Notes: generated by a model from the letters alone, not told the origin. Counted from the first letter of the stretch, positions 48,730 through 58,326 are shown. The stretch is DNA of 64,000 nucleotides from Paracoccaceae bacterium (GCA_030148225.1 JASBTX010000002.1:62001-126000), one strand, 5' to 3'. Numbers and translations: made by a program.

Positions 48730-49401
48730 ATGCCCTATTCCCGCTATGCGATCTACTACCTGCCGTCAGGCGACCCGTGGTCTGCATTCGGGGCGTCGTG
48801 GCTGGGCTGGGATGCGGTGCGGGGCTGCCGGGTGGAACAGCCCGCGATTGACGGGCTTGCCGACGTTACCGCCACACCCGGGCGATACGGGTTTCATGCC
48901 ACGCTTAAACCCCCCTTTCGCCTTGCCCAGGGGATGGGCGAGGCCCGACTGGCCGCAGCGGTTGCCGAACTGGCTGAGGCCACCGCCCCGGCGGGGTGCG
49001 ATGGCCTGAAACTGGCGCCGCTTGGCCGGTTTCTGGCGCTGGTTCCGCAGGGTGACGATAGGGCGCTCGGGCAGCTTGCCGGGCAGGTGGTCAGCACGCT
49101 CGACAGGTTCCGCGCCGCACCGAACGCGACGGAACGCGCGCGCCGTCAGAGGCCGGGACTGACAGAGCGGCAGAAGGCACTGCTGGCGGAATGGGGATAT
49201 CCCTTTGTCATGGATCAGTTCCGGTTTCACATGACGCTTACGGGGCGTTTGGCACCAGAGATGCCGGGAAATTGGCGAGAGCGGCTGAACACCATGCTGC
49301 CGCCCCTGCCTGCCCCTTTTAAGGTGAATGAAATCGCGCTGGCGGGTGAACGCGATGACGGGTATTTTGAGCAGATCGCATCCTATCCGCTGACGGGCTG
49401 A
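48730..49401 (+). CDS. DUF1045 family protein (2H phosphoesterase-like)
   Basis: This 223-aa protein has two HxTL motifs, HATLKPPF near residue 56 and HMTLTG near 174, the signature of 2H phosphoesterases. It matches the DUF1045 family annotated as phosphonate-metabolism-associated. The ATG at 48730 opens the conserved start RYAIYYLP. No phn genes are nearby. It is followed by a strong terminator. Confidence 0.83.
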   Translation: MPYSRYAIYYLPSGDPWSAFGASWLGWDAVRGCRVEQPAIDGLADVTATPGRYGFHATLKPPFRLAQGMGEARLAAAVAELAEATAPAGCDGLKLAPLGRFLALVPQGDDRALGQLAGQVVSTLDRFRAAPNATERARRQRPGLTERQKALLAEWGYPFVMDQFRFHMTLTGRLAPEMPGNWRERLNTMLPPLPAPFKVNEIALAGERDDGYFEQIASYPLTG

Positions 49402-49450
49402 ACACCGGCAGAGATGCGGATCATGGCCCGCGCGGAACGGCGCGGGACAG

Positions 49451-49485
49451 GGCCGCGCGATTGTTTTGTCGCTGCGCGGCCTTTT
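49451..49485 (+). terminator. rho-independent terminator after the DUF1045 gene
   Basis: GGCCGCGC and GCGCGGCC form a perfect 8-bp stem with a 15-base loop, followed by TTTT. Confidence 0.82.
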
Positions 49486-49539
49486 CAATCCGGTTCGCAT
49501 TTTCTAGCGTGATCTGCAAAAGACAGGAGGCGAAATACC

Positions 49540-50511
49540 GTGACAGAGGAAAACGATACCGGCCCCGGCGGCTGGCAGCCATCGGTGCGCTATCCCGATC
49601 CGGCGGTCATCTCACTTGATCCGCGTTTCGACAAATACAGGCTGCCGCTGGCGGGGGTCGAGCGGCTGGCAACCGGATGCCGGTGGTGCGAGGGCCCTGT
49701 CTGGTTCGGCGATGGCCGATACCTGCTCTGGAGCGACATTCCCAACAACCGTATCATGCGCTGGGAAGAGGAGACGGGACAGGCGATGACGTTTCGCGCG
49801 CCATCGAACTTTGCCAATGGGCAGACCCGCGACCGTCAGGGGCGGCTGATCACCTGCGAGCATGGCGGGCGGCGGATCACGCGCACGGAATATGACGGCA
49901 CGATCACCGTTCTGATCGACAGCTATGATGGCAAGCGTCTGAATTCGCCCAATGATGTCATCGTCAAATCCGATGGCAGCATCTGGTTTTCAGACCCGGT
50001 CTTTGGCATCCTCGGCAATTACGAGGGCTACCGGGCCGCGCCTGAACTGGCGCAGAACGTGTACCGGCTGGACCCTGAGACGGGCGCGGCGGACGTGGTG
50101 GCGGACGGTATTCTGGGGCCGAACGGGCTGGCATTCAGCCCCGACGAAAAGATACTTTATATCGTTGAATCCCGGGGTGAACCCAACCGCAAGATTCTGG
50201 CCTATGACGTCACGCCTGACGGGGCGGGCCTGTCGGGTAAGCGCGTGCTGATCGATGCGGGCCCCGGCACGCCGGACGGGCTGCGCATAGATGTCGACGG
50301 CAATCTGTGGTGCGGCTGGGGCATGGGTGATCCAGAACTGGACGGCGTGGTGATCTTTGCCCCTGACGGCACGCCGATTGGCCGCATCGCGCTGCCGGAA
50401 CGCTGTGCCAATCTCTGCTTTGGCGGCCGGGCCAACAGCCGCCTTTTCATGGCGGCCAGCCATTCGGTCTATGCGCTGTATGTCAACGTGGCCGGGGTTG
50501 CGGGCGGATAG
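49540..50511 (+). CDS. SMP-30/gluconolactonase family protein
   Basis: This 323-aa protein is a six-bladed beta-propeller lactonase. The metal-binding Glu is in CEGPVWFGDG and the Asn and Asp ligands are in LNSPNDVIVK and GPNGLAFSPDEK. The start is a GTG with AGGAGG upstream. It opens sugar lactones such as gluconolactone. Its 3' end overlaps the convergent histidine-kinase gene by 43 bp. Confidence 0.9.
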   Translation: MTEENDTGPGGWQPSVRYPDPAVISLDPRFDKYRLPLAGVERLATGCRWCEGPVWFGDGRYLLWSDIPNNRIMRWEEETGQAMTFRAPSNFANGQTRDRQGRLITCEHGGRRITRTEYDGTITVLIDSYDGKRLNSPNDVIVKSDGSIWFSDPVFGILGNYEGYRAAPELAQNVYRLDPETGAADVVADGILGPNGLAFSPDEKILYIVESRGEPNRKILAYDVTPDGAGLSGKRVLIDAGPGTPDGLRIDVDGNLWCGWGMGDPELDGVVIFAPDGTPIGRIALPERCANLCFGGRANSRLFMAASHSVYALYVNVAGVAGG

Positions 50512-51869
50512 CGGGGCAGGCTGATCGTCGCGGCCAGACCGGGGTGATTGGGGGCGAGGACCAGATCTCCGCCATGTCCGCGTGCGACGGCATCGGCAAT
50601 CGATACCCCCAGCCCGCCGCCCGAGGAGGCGGAAAAGCTGACAAATCGGGCGCGCGCGGCGGCAAGGTTTTCGGGCGGGAGGCCGACACCGTCATCGGTG
50701 ACCGAGATCACGATCCGGTCGTCATCTGCGTGCGCCCCAAGCGTGACTTTGCTGAGGGTCGGCCCGCCATGTCGGTAGGCATTGTCGATCAGGTTGCGGA
50801 TCGCCTCGCGCAGCATGGTCGGGTCGGCGGTGATCCGGCCCAGCGCTTCTGACCGGGTCATCTCGAAAATCGCGCCACCGGGGGCGTTGCGCCGGGCATC
50901 ACCGGCCAGATCAGCCAGCATCGCGTCCAGATCAACCTCTTCGAATGACCATGCCGGGCCAGCCTCTTTTGCACGCTCCAAAAGCAGGAGGTTCTGGCTC
51001 AACTCGGCGGTTTCGCGCGCGGCCTCGAGCAGATCGCGCGAGCGTTTGCGGACCTCCTGCGGTGAATTTGCCCGGTCGATCGCCTCGGCCAGCGACAGGA
51101 CACCGGCGATGGGATTGCGCAGCTGATGCGCGGCGTTCGAGATGAATTCGGATTGCGCCGCCATGCTGCGCGAGACCTGCCCGAAAAGCCGGTTGAGCGT
51201 GCTGACGATCCCCTCGACCTCGCCCGGCACTGCGCGCTGAATGGGCGAAAGCTCTTCCCCCGAGCGGGCCTCGATGGCCTGCTCGAGATCAAGAAGCGGT
51301 CGCAATCCCAGCCGCACCCCGAACCAGACGATCAGCGCCAGCGCCATGATCATGCCCAGAATGGCAATGACCGGGCGCAGCATGAGTTCCCGGACAAAGG
51401 CCGCCCTGAGTTCGCTGTCCTGCCAGACCGTGGTGGTGAAGACGCCGGAAAACCCGTCGATCTGCGCCTGGGTCAGCAGGCGGACGCCACGCACGTCCTT
51501 GCCCAGATAGACGGCATCAAAATAGGCGGGCGCGGTTTCCGCCGGATCGCCGCGCGAAATGCCGACAGGCGGGGTTGCATAGCCTGCCACGATCACGCCA
51601 TCGGGCGCATAGACGTGGTAAAAAACCGTGCCGCCGGACGTATCGGCCAGAATGTCGCGCGTGCGTTCGGACAGTGCGTCACCCCCCGAGACAGTCACGT
51701 CGCGGGCGACCGCCAGCGCAGCCGACAGAAGGCTGCGGTCAAAGACCCCGGCGGCGGTACTGCGCGCATTGCCCAATTGCCATGCACCGGCCAGAAGCGA
51801 CACCAGAAGGATCGGCAACAGGATGATGACGGTGAGCCGCATTCTGAGCGAGGGGGCGCCGCGCCTCAT
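50469..51869 (-). CDS. sensor histidine kinase (TctE-like)
   Basis: This 466-aa inner-membrane kinase has two membrane helices flanking a periplasmic sensor (about residues 32-165). A HAMP-like linker follows, then the H-box FISNAAHQLRNPIAGVLSLAE with the phosphorylated His near residue 250, the N-box REAIRNLIDNAYRHGG and the G-box VTDDGVGLPPENL. It overlaps the response-regulator gene by 4 bp. The set with a divergent tctC-like gene matches TctDE control of tricarboxylate uptake. Confidence 0.92.
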   Translation of the reverse strand: MRRGAPSLRMRLTVIILLPILLVSLLAGAWQLGNARSTAAGVFDRSLLSAALAVARDVTVSGGDALSERTRDILADTSGGTVFYHVYAPDGVIVAGYATPPVGISRGDPAETAPAYFDAVYLGKDVRGVRLLTQAQIDGFSGVFTTTVWQDSELRAAFVRELMLRPVIAILGMIMALALIVWFGVRLGLRPLLDLEQAIEARSGEELSPIQRAVPGEVEGIVSTLNRLFGQVSRSMAAQSEFISNAAHQLRNPIAGVLSLAEAIDRANSPQEVRKRSRDLLEAARETAELSQNLLLLERAKEAGPAWSFEEVDLDAMLADLAGDARRNAPGGAIFEMTRSEALGRITADPTMLREAIRNLIDNAYRHGGPTLSKVTLGAHADDDRIVISVTDDGVGLPPENLAAARARFVSFSASSGGGLGVSIADAVARGHGGDLVLAPNHPGLAATISLPRYPPATPATLTYSA

Positions 51870-52534
51870 TTGCCGATCACGAGGCTGTAGCCGATGCCCC
51901 GGCTGACACGAATCTCGATATCAAACGCCCTGAGCCGCTTGCGCAGGCGCGAGACATAGACTTCGACCACTTTCTCATCGGTCTCGGACCCGGCGCCGTA
52001 GACTTGATCGAGCAGCCGCTCCTTGGACACTGCCGCCCCGTCGGCGCGCGCCAGAACCTCGAGCAGCGCCAGTTCGCGCCGTGGCACATCCAGCGCCTGC
52101 CCCTCTGCCGTCAGGCCCAGCGGCTCGAGCGAAAGGACCAGACGGCCAAGTGCGATTGCCTTTTGCGGTGCCACCTCCTTGCGCCGCGCCAGCGCCCGCA
52201 CCCGCGCCGCCAGCTCGTCCATGGCAAATGGCTTGACCAGGTAATCATCCGCGCCGGCATCCAGCCCGGCGACACGGTCGGCGGTGGTACTGCGCGCGGT
52301 CAGCAGGATCACCGGGCGCGGATCGTTGCGGCTGCGCAGGTTGGTCAATATCTCGAGCCCGCTCAGGCCCGGCAGATTGATGTCCAGAATGATCAGATCA
52401 CCGCTTTCATGCGTGAGGAACAGATCGGCCTCGGCGCCGTCACTCAGCTGATCGACGGCGTGCCCGTCATCCTCCAGACGGTAAGAGATGCCTTTGCGCA
52501 GGCTCCGGTTATCTTCGATGACGGCAATCCGCAT
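51866..52534 (-). CDS. OmpR-family response regulator (TctD-like)
   Basis: This 222-aa regulator has a receiver domain with the phosphoacceptor Asp in DLIILDINLPGLSG (about residue 52), the Lys switch in VKPFAMDELAARV, and a C-terminal winged-helix DNA-binding domain (VSRLRKRLRAFDIEIRVSRGIGYSL). It is transcribed first in a two-gene operon with the kinase and is divergent from the tctC-like gene. Confidence 0.94.
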   Translation of the reverse strand: MRIAVIEDNRSLRKGISYRLEDDGHAVDQLSDGAEADLFLTHESGDLIILDINLPGLSGLEILTNLRSRNDPRPVILLTARSTTADRVAGLDAGADDYLVKPFAMDELAARVRALARRKEVAPQKAIALGRLVLSLEPLGLTAEGQALDVPRRELALLEVLARADGAAVSKERLLDQVYGAGSETDEKVVEVYVSRLRKRLRAFDIEIRVSRGIGYSLVIGK

Positions 52535-52657
52535 CCGACAATATTTCCGCCGATGAAGGCTTCATGCAAGCTTCGGACGGCAGAATGACAGGCGAATCCG
52601 GTAGGGAACCGGATTTTTCGGAGGAGATTTGCGGGGAAACCCGCCATAAGGGAGAAA

Positions 52658-53779
52658 ATGATGACGATCTTCAAAACAACGCGCCGCGCGGCGGCGGGTC
52701 TTGTTGCTGCTGCGGCGGCGACATTTGCCACAGGTGCCTATGCTGGCAGCAATGGTGGTATGGGTATCGATCTGGCCGGGAAAACCGTGGAATGGGTCAT
52801 TCCGTTCTCGGAAACCGGCGGTTCGGCCAAATGGGCCAATTTCTATGCACCGCTGCTGTCCGAAGCGCTACCCGGTCAGCCGACGGTGGTTGTGAAATTC
52901 ATGCCCGGCGCAGGCTCGACCAAAGGTGCGAACTGGTTTCAGGAACAATCCTATAATGACGGCACGCTGATCTTTGGCTCTTCGGGCTCGACCCAGTTCC
53001 CCTACCTTCTGGGTGATCCGCGCGTTCGGTATGAATATAATGACTGGAACGTTGTTCTGGCCTCGGGCACCGGTGGCGTGGCCTATCTGCCGCCCGACCT
53101 CGCGGGCATGATGAACGGTCTGGATGCATCCGCGCTGCAGGGGACGGATTTCATCTATGGCAGCCAGGGCGCGACGCGTCTTGACCTCGTGCCCCTTCTG
53201 GCGTGGGAAATGCTGGGCCTCTCGGTCGAGCCTGTGTTTGGCATCAAGGGCCGGGGTGACGGGCGCCTGATGTTCGAGCGTGGCGAAGCCAATATCGACT
53301 ATCAGACCTCGTCTTCCTATCTCAAGGGTGTGACGCCGCTGGTCGAGGCCGGTACCGCCGTGCCGATGATGAGCTGGGGCGCGCTGGATGCCGATGGCAA
53401 TATCGTGCGCGATCCGACCTTCCCCGACATGCCGACCTTCAAGGAAGTGTGCGAAGCCACAGCCGGCTGCGAAACATCGGGCGATCAGTGGGAAGCGTGG
53501 AAGGCCTTTTTCGTTGCGGGTTTCCCGGCACAGAAAATGGTGTTCCTGCCCGCAGGCGCGCCTGCCGAGGCCATCGAAACTTTCAGCAAGGCATTTGACG
53601 CGGTCAAGGCACGCGCCGATTTCGGTGAGATTTCCAAGGCCCGTCTTGGTGTCTATCCCCAGATGACCGGTGCCGAAGCCACCGGCGCACTGGGCAGCGC
53701 AACCATGGTGCCCGACAGCGCCAAGGCCTTTGTCGTTGACTGGCTGAAAGAGCGTTACGGCGTCTCGCTGGACGGCTAA
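52658..53779 (+). CDS. tripartite tricarboxylate transporter substrate-binding protein (TctC-like)
   Basis: This 373-aa periplasmic protein has a signal peptide (residues 1-29, ending GAYA). Its TctC-type core includes VEWVIPFSETGGSAKWANFYAPLL and FMPGAGSTKGANWF. It captures a carboxylate for the TctA-TctB permease downstream. The start follows GGGAG closely. It is larger than average TctC proteins (about 320 residues) and divergent from the TctDE-like regulators. Confidence 0.9.
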   Translation: MMTIFKTTRRAAAGLVAAAAATFATGAYAGSNGGMGIDLAGKTVEWVIPFSETGGSAKWANFYAPLLSEALPGQPTVVVKFMPGAGSTKGANWFQEQSYNDGTLIFGSSGSTQFPYLLGDPRVRYEYNDWNVVLASGTGGVAYLPPDLAGMMNGLDASALQGTDFIYGSQGATRLDLVPLLAWEMLGLSVEPVFGIKGRGDGRLMFERGEANIDYQTSSSYLKGVTPLVEAGTAVPMMSWGALDADGNIVRDPTFPDMPTFKEVCEATAGCETSGDQWEAWKAFFVAGFPAQKMVFLPAGAPAEAIETFSKAFDAVKARADFGEISKARLGVYPQMTGAEATGALGSATMVPDSAKAFVVDWLKERYGVSLDG

Positions 53780-53787
53780 CAATCCCT

Positions 53788-53820
53788 GCCCCGCCCGCGC
53801 AACGCTGCTGCGGGCGGGGC
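53788..53820 (+). promoter_or_regulatory. intercistronic hairpin between tctC-like and tctA-like genes
   Basis: GCCCCGCCCGC and GCGGGCGGGGC form a perfect 11-bp stem with an 11-base loop and no T-run. It likely stabilises the binding-protein mRNA and lowers permease expression. Confidence 0.7.
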
Positions 53821-53839
53821 CACCAACAGGAACATTCCC

Positions 53840-55906
53840 ATGGAATTCGTGACCACCGCCCTGCCTGCCCTCTCGGATGCTGCCGGCCTGATCTTTCAGC
53901 CGCTGGTTCTGGGGTATCTGGTACTGGGCGTGGTGATGGGGCTTTGCATCGGTGTGTTCCCGGGGCTTGGTGGTATCGCCGGGCTGTCGCTTTTGCTGCC
54001 ATTCATGTTCGGCATGGACCCGATACTGGGGCTGGCGCTGATGATCGGCATGGTCGCGGTCGTGCCCACATCCGACACATTCGCATCGGTCCTGATGGGC
54101 ATACCCGGATCCTCGGCATCGCAGGCCACCGTGCTTGACGGGTTTCCGATGGCCAAAAAGGGCGAGGCCGCGCGCGCCCTGTCGGCGGCCTTTTCATCGT
54201 CGCTTTTCGGCGGTCTGGTCGGGGCCGCGTTTCTGACGCTTTTCATCCTTGTCGCCCGGCCCATCGTGCTGGAATTCCGCACGCCCGAGTTGCTGATGAT
54301 CACCATTTTCGGCCTGTCCATGGTGGGTATTCTGGCCGGGCGCGTCGCGATCAAGGGGATCGTGGCGGCGGGCCTTGGCATGATGGTGGGCGTCATCGGC
54401 GAAGGCGCGTTCGAAGGCGAGTTGCGTCTGATCCCGGCCTCGTGGGTTTATGCAGACAGCGGATCGATTGAGTTCGGCATCTATCAGTATCTGGGCGACG
54501 GTCTGAAGCTGGTGATCGTGGGGCTGGGCATTTTTGCCATTCCCGAGATTGTCGCGCTTTTGCGTCAGGACCGGGCGATTTCCGACCGCTCACCGCTGGG
54601 CGGCGGCTGGATGACGGGCGTGCGCGACTGGATGGCCAATATCTGGCTGTCGGTGCGATGCTCGGTCATCGGGGTGATCGTGGGCGTCATCCCGGGCCTG
54701 GGCGGATCGGTCGTGGACTGGATCGCATATGGCCACGCGGTGCAGACCACCCCTGACAAATCCAAATTCGGCAATGGCGAGATTCGCGGCGTGATCGGCC
54801 CGGAAAGTTCGAACAACGCCAAGGAAGGCGGCGGGCTGGTGCCCACCCTGCTTTTCGGTATTCCCGGTTCGGGATCGATGGCGATTTTCATCGGGGCCAT
54901 CGCGCTTTTGGGGTCCGGCAATATCGAGGTCGGCCCTTCGATGCTGAAAAACAACCTCGATATCACCTATTCCATCGTCTGGATGCTGGCGCTGGCCAAT
55001 GTCGTGGGCACGCTGATCTGCATCGCGGCCTCGGGCGGTATCGCGCGGCTGACATCCGTGCCCTTTGCACTCTTGGCGCCGTTTCTTTTCATGATCATCA
55101 GCTTTGCCGCCTTCCAGTCGGGTCAGAACCTGATGGATCTGGTTGCGCTCTTCGCCATCGGGTTTCTGGGCATCATGATGCGGCGCTTTGACTGGTCGCG
55201 CCCGGCCTTTCTGATCGGCTTTGTCCTGTCCACCCCGGCTGAAAACTATGCCAATCAGGCGGTGCAGATTGCGCAATCGCGTTTTCGCAAGGGGCTGGAG
55301 GACGGGCTGGACTATATCTTTTCACCCATCGTCATCGTGCTGATCATCATCACCGTGATCTCGGTCGTTATGGGGCTGCGTCAGGCCAAGCAGATCATGG
55401 CCGAAGGCGCGGTCGATGCCGGGCAGAAGCGCGCGCCGATGATCTTTCTCTTGCTGGTGCTGGCCTTTCTGGTGGCGGCGCAGATGAACGCGCTGGCCAT
55501 ACCCGATTACGCATGGCGCGACCGGGTCTTTCCATGGTTCGTCTCGGGCGTTGCCATCATCGGCGCGCTGATCCTCTTGGTGCAGATGATGCTGCGCGAT
55601 GAAACCCATCCGCTTTTCGCTGACCGCGAAGTCGCCAATACCGACAACAACGTCCATGGGCTGTGGTCCACATTGGGCTGGTTTGCCGGGCTCTTGGTGC
55701 TGACCTCGATCCTGGGTTTTATTCTGGCGCTGGCGGCATTTCTGTTTGCCTTCATCCGCTACCGTGCCGGGCGCAGCACGCTTTTCGCGGCAGGCTACAC
55801 GGTTGCCGGTATCCTTTTCATGTGCGTGATGGCCGGGCTTTTGAACCGCGACTTTCCGCCCGGGCTGCTTCAGTCCTTTGTCACGCTGCCCTGGCCGCTC
55901 ACGTGA
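53840..55906 (+). CDS. tripartite tricarboxylate transporter permease, TctA-TctB fusion
   Basis: This 688-aa membrane protein begins with a TctA domain of about 510 residues (FPGLGGIAGLSLLLPFMFGMDPI, GIPGSSASQATVLDGFPMAKKG). A TctB-like block of four helices follows at about 530-688, starting near APMIFLLLVLAFLVAAQMNAL. TctA and TctB are usually separate genes. It overlaps the dehydrogenase gene downstream (GTGA). Confidence 0.9.
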   Translation: MEFVTTALPALSDAAGLIFQPLVLGYLVLGVVMGLCIGVFPGLGGIAGLSLLLPFMFGMDPILGLALMIGMVAVVPTSDTFASVLMGIPGSSASQATVLDGFPMAKKGEAARALSAAFSSSLFGGLVGAAFLTLFILVARPIVLEFRTPELLMITIFGLSMVGILAGRVAIKGIVAAGLGMMVGVIGEGAFEGELRLIPASWVYADSGSIEFGIYQYLGDGLKLVIVGLGIFAIPEIVALLRQDRAISDRSPLGGGWMTGVRDWMANIWLSVRCSVIGVIVGVIPGLGGSVVDWIAYGHAVQTTPDKSKFGNGEIRGVIGPESSNNAKEGGGLVPTLLFGIPGSGSMAIFIGAIALLGSGNIEVGPSMLKNNLDITYSIVWMLALANVVGTLICIAASGGIARLTSVPFALLAPFLFMIISFAAFQSGQNLMDLVALFAIGFLGIMMRRFDWSRPAFLIGFVLSTPAENYANQAVQIAQSRFRKGLEDGLDYIFSPIVIVLIIITVISVVMGLRQAKQIMAEGAVDAGQKRAPMIFLLLVLAFLVAAQMNALAIPDYAWRDRVFPWFVSGVAIIGALILLVQMMLRDETHPLFADREVANTDNNVHGLWSTLGWFAGLLVLTSILGFILALAAFLFAFIRYRAGRSTLFAAGYTVAGILFMCVMAGLLNRDFPPGLLQSFVTLPWPLT

Positions 55907-56955
55907 GGTTACTGGCGCTTGCCGGTGACGGGATCGGGCCGGAAATCATGGCGGCGACGCTGGCGGTGCTTGATGCATTGCAACCGCATCTGTCACGCAA
56001 GATCAGCGTGGATGAGCGCATCATCGGTTTCAAAGCACTGGAAGCGGAGGGCACGACGATACCGGGGGATGTCATTGCCGCCGCGCGTGCGGCTGATGGT
56101 GTCCTTCTGGGGCCTGTATCGCATAATGCCTACCCCCCGCGCGAGGCGGGCGGCCTGAACCCGTCGGGCGTGCTGCGCCGTGAACTGGACCTTTTCGCCA
56201 ATATCCGGCCCGCGCGAAGCTGGCCGGGCATTCCCGCCATGGCGCCCCACCCCACCGACCTGATCATCTGTCGCGAAAACCACGAGGGGTTTTATGCCGA
56301 CCGGAACATGCATCTGGGCCCCGGTGAGTTCATGCCGGTGCCCGGTGTCGCGCTGGCAATACGCCGGATCACCGAAGAGGCCAGCCGCCGCATCGCAAAT
56401 ACCGCGTTTGAACTGGCGGCGGGGCGCGAAAACGGCAGGGTGACGGCCATCCACAAGGCCAACGTGATGCGCGTCTCGGACGGGCTCTTTCTGGAGGTGG
56501 TGCGCGACGTGGCGCGGGCGCATCCCGATATCGCCTATGACGAAATGCTGGTCGATGCCGCCGCCGCGCATCTGGTGCGCGCGCCCGGGCGGTTTGACAT
56601 CCTGCTGACCACCAACATGTTCGGCGACATCCTGTCGGACCTTGCCGGCGAGCTATGCGGCGGTCTCGGCCTTGCCGGGTCGCTGAACGCGGGGCCGCTG
56701 CATGCCGCGGCGCAGGCCCAGCACGGATCGGCCCCCGACATCGCCGGGCAGGACCGGGCCAATCCCGCATCGATGATCCTGTCGCTGGCCATGCTCTTGC
56801 GCCACAGGGGCGAGGAACGCGCCGCCCGGCATATCGAGGATGCCATGGCCGCCTGCCTTGCCCGGCCCGAAACGCGCACGCGCGATCTGGGCGGTGTGCT
56901 GGGCACAGCGGCGTTTGCCGACACCCTTTGCCAAGACATATCGGAGCGGACATGA
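55903..56955 (+). CDS. isopropylmalate/tartrate dehydrogenase family protein
   Basis: This 350-aa NAD-dependent beta-decarboxylating dehydrogenase starts at a GTG overlapping the transporter stop. Motifs are LALAGDGIGPEI, the substrate-binding ENHEGFYADR, AIHKANVMRVSDGLF and the metal site TTNMFGDILSDLAGEL. Its place in a carboxylate-uptake operon, away from leu genes, favours a catabolic 2-hydroxyacid such as tartrate or a substituted malate over leucine synthesis. Confidence 0.9.
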   Translation: MRLLALAGDGIGPEIMAATLAVLDALQPHLSRKISVDERIIGFKALEAEGTTIPGDVIAAARAADGVLLGPVSHNAYPPREAGGLNPSGVLRRELDLFANIRPARSWPGIPAMAPHPTDLIICRENHEGFYADRNMHLGPGEFMPVPGVALAIRRITEEASRRIANTAFELAAGRENGRVTAIHKANVMRVSDGLFLEVVRDVARAHPDIAYDEMLVDAAAAHLVRAPGRFDILLTTNMFGDILSDLAGELCGGLGLAGSLNAGPLHAAAQAQHGSAPDIAGQDRANPASMILSLAMLLRHRGEERAARHIEDAMAACLARPETRTRDLGGVLGTAAFADTLCQDISERT

Positions 56956-58043
56956 CACAGACGGCCATCCCCTTTCATTTCATGCGCGGCGGCACGTCGC
57001 GCGGGCCTTACATGAACCGGGCCGACCTGCCAGAGGACCGGGACAGGCTGGCGGATGTTCTGGTGGCGATCACCGGGTCTGGACACAAGCTCAATATCGA
57101 CGGGATCGGGGGTGGTGCGGCGGTCACGACCAAGGTGGCGATGCTGTCGAAATCTGACGATGACTGGGCCGATATCGACTATTTCTTTGCCCAGGTCAGC
57201 GTCGAGGACAGGCTGGTCGATTTCAAGCCGACCTGCGGCAATATTCTGGTGGGCGTTGGCCCGGCAGCCATCGAGATGGGACTGGCGGAGATCACCGGCG
57301 CCGAGACCGAGATCCGCATCCGCGCGGTCAATACCGGCGCGCGGGTCATCGCCCGGGTTCAGACCGGGCCGGACGGGGTGCGCTATGACGGAGAGGCGGC
57401 GATTGACGGCGTTCCGGGCACGGCCGCGCCGATCGGGCTGAGCTTTATGGATGTGACCGGCGGGGCCACGGGGGCGATGTTTCCCACCGGCAACCGCATT
57501 GACGAGATTGACGGCGTCGCGGTCAGCTGTGTGGACGTGGCGATGCCCATGGTGATCGCGCGCGCCGCCGATTTCGGGCTGACGGGTGCCGAAAGCGCCG
57601 AAGAACTGGACGAAAACCGCGCCTTTTTCGAGCGGATGGAGGCCATTCGCATCAAGGCGGGCGCGTTGATGGGGATGGGCGATGTATCGCGGTCGGTCAT
57701 GCCCAAATTCGGACTGGTCGCGCCGCCGGTTGATGGCGGCGATGCCCTGACCCGCTATTTCATGCCGTGGAACTGTCACCCGTCGCTGGCGGTCACCGGG
57801 TCGCAATGCCTGTCGGCCTGTCTTCTGTGTCCGGGTACGGTGGGGGACGGGATCGTGCCCATACCCAATGCCAGCCCGGTAACGCTGAGGCTGGAGCATC
57901 CGATGGGCAAGCTGGAGGTGGCGATGGATTATGCGCGGGACGGCGAACGCTTTGAGGTTATCTCGGCCGGGCTGACGCGCACCGCGCGCCTGCTGGCGGC
58001 CGGGTCGGTCTATGTACCGCGCGCTGTCTGGGACGGGGCTTGA
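56952..58043 (+). CDS. PrpF-type isomerase (4-oxalomesaconate tautomerase-like)
   Basis: This 363-aa protein has the PrpF/GalD pattern: FHFMRGGTSRGPY at the start, DGIGGGAAVTTKVAML, FKPTCGNILVGVGPAAIE with the catalytic Cys, and a second half with GGATGAMFPTGNRIDEI. The family isomerises double bonds in tricarboxylic acids such as methylaconitate and oxalomesaconate. It overlaps the dehydrogenase gene by 4 bp and probably acts in the same pathway. Confidence 0.88.
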   Translation: MTQTAIPFHFMRGGTSRGPYMNRADLPEDRDRLADVLVAITGSGHKLNIDGIGGGAAVTTKVAMLSKSDDDWADIDYFFAQVSVEDRLVDFKPTCGNILVGVGPAAIEMGLAEITGAETEIRIRAVNTGARVIARVQTGPDGVRYDGEAAIDGVPGTAAPIGLSFMDVTGGATGAMFPTGNRIDEIDGVAVSCVDVAMPMVIARAADFGLTGAESAEELDENRAFFERMEAIRIKAGALMGMGDVSRSVMPKFGLVAPPVDGGDALTRYFMPWNCHPSLAVTGSQCLSACLLCPGTVGDGIVPIPNASPVTLRLEHPMGKLEVAMDYARDGERFEVISAGLTRTARLLAAGSVYVPRAVWDGA

Positions 58044-58068
58044 TCGCGGCGATCATTTCGGCATACTA

Positions 58069-58078
58069 TTGTATACAA
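58069..58078. promoter_or_regulatory. GntR-type operator palindrome TTGTATACAA
   Basis: A perfect 10-bp palindrome typical of FCD-type GntR regulators lies 14 bp upstream of the start of the small gene at 58093. No GntR gene is in the window. It may drive an internal promoter for the last two genes. Confidence 0.55.
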
Positions 58079-58092
58079 ATTTAGGAGGCCGC

Positions 58093-58326
58093 ATGTCCTA
58101 TTCATATCATATCGACACGGCACGGTCGGCGCTGCACGCGGCGCGGGCGGAATTGCAGGCCGAAATCAGCGCCTACCCCACCCCGATTTCCGGCTGCGAC
58201 GCGCAATATAACTATCTGATCGGTCTCAGGGGTTCGGTATCAGAGGCGCTGCGGGCGCTGGACGGGCCACGCTTTGTCGCCACGCCGCGCACGCCCAGCC
58301 CCCTGGCCGGGGTGGAAAGCCGGTGA
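58093..58326 (+). CDS. 77-aa protein of unknown function
   Basis: A strong AGGAGG lies 4 bases before the ATG. The 77-aa product is soluble, with ISGCDAQYNYLIGLR near the middle and a Pro-rich end. It overlaps the 2-hydroxyacid dehydrogenase gene by 4 bp, which supports real translation. No family was recognised. Confidence 0.65.
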   Translation: MSYSYHIDTARSALHAARAELQAEISAYPTPISGCDAQYNYLIGLRGSVSEALRALDGPRFVATPRTPSPLAGVESR

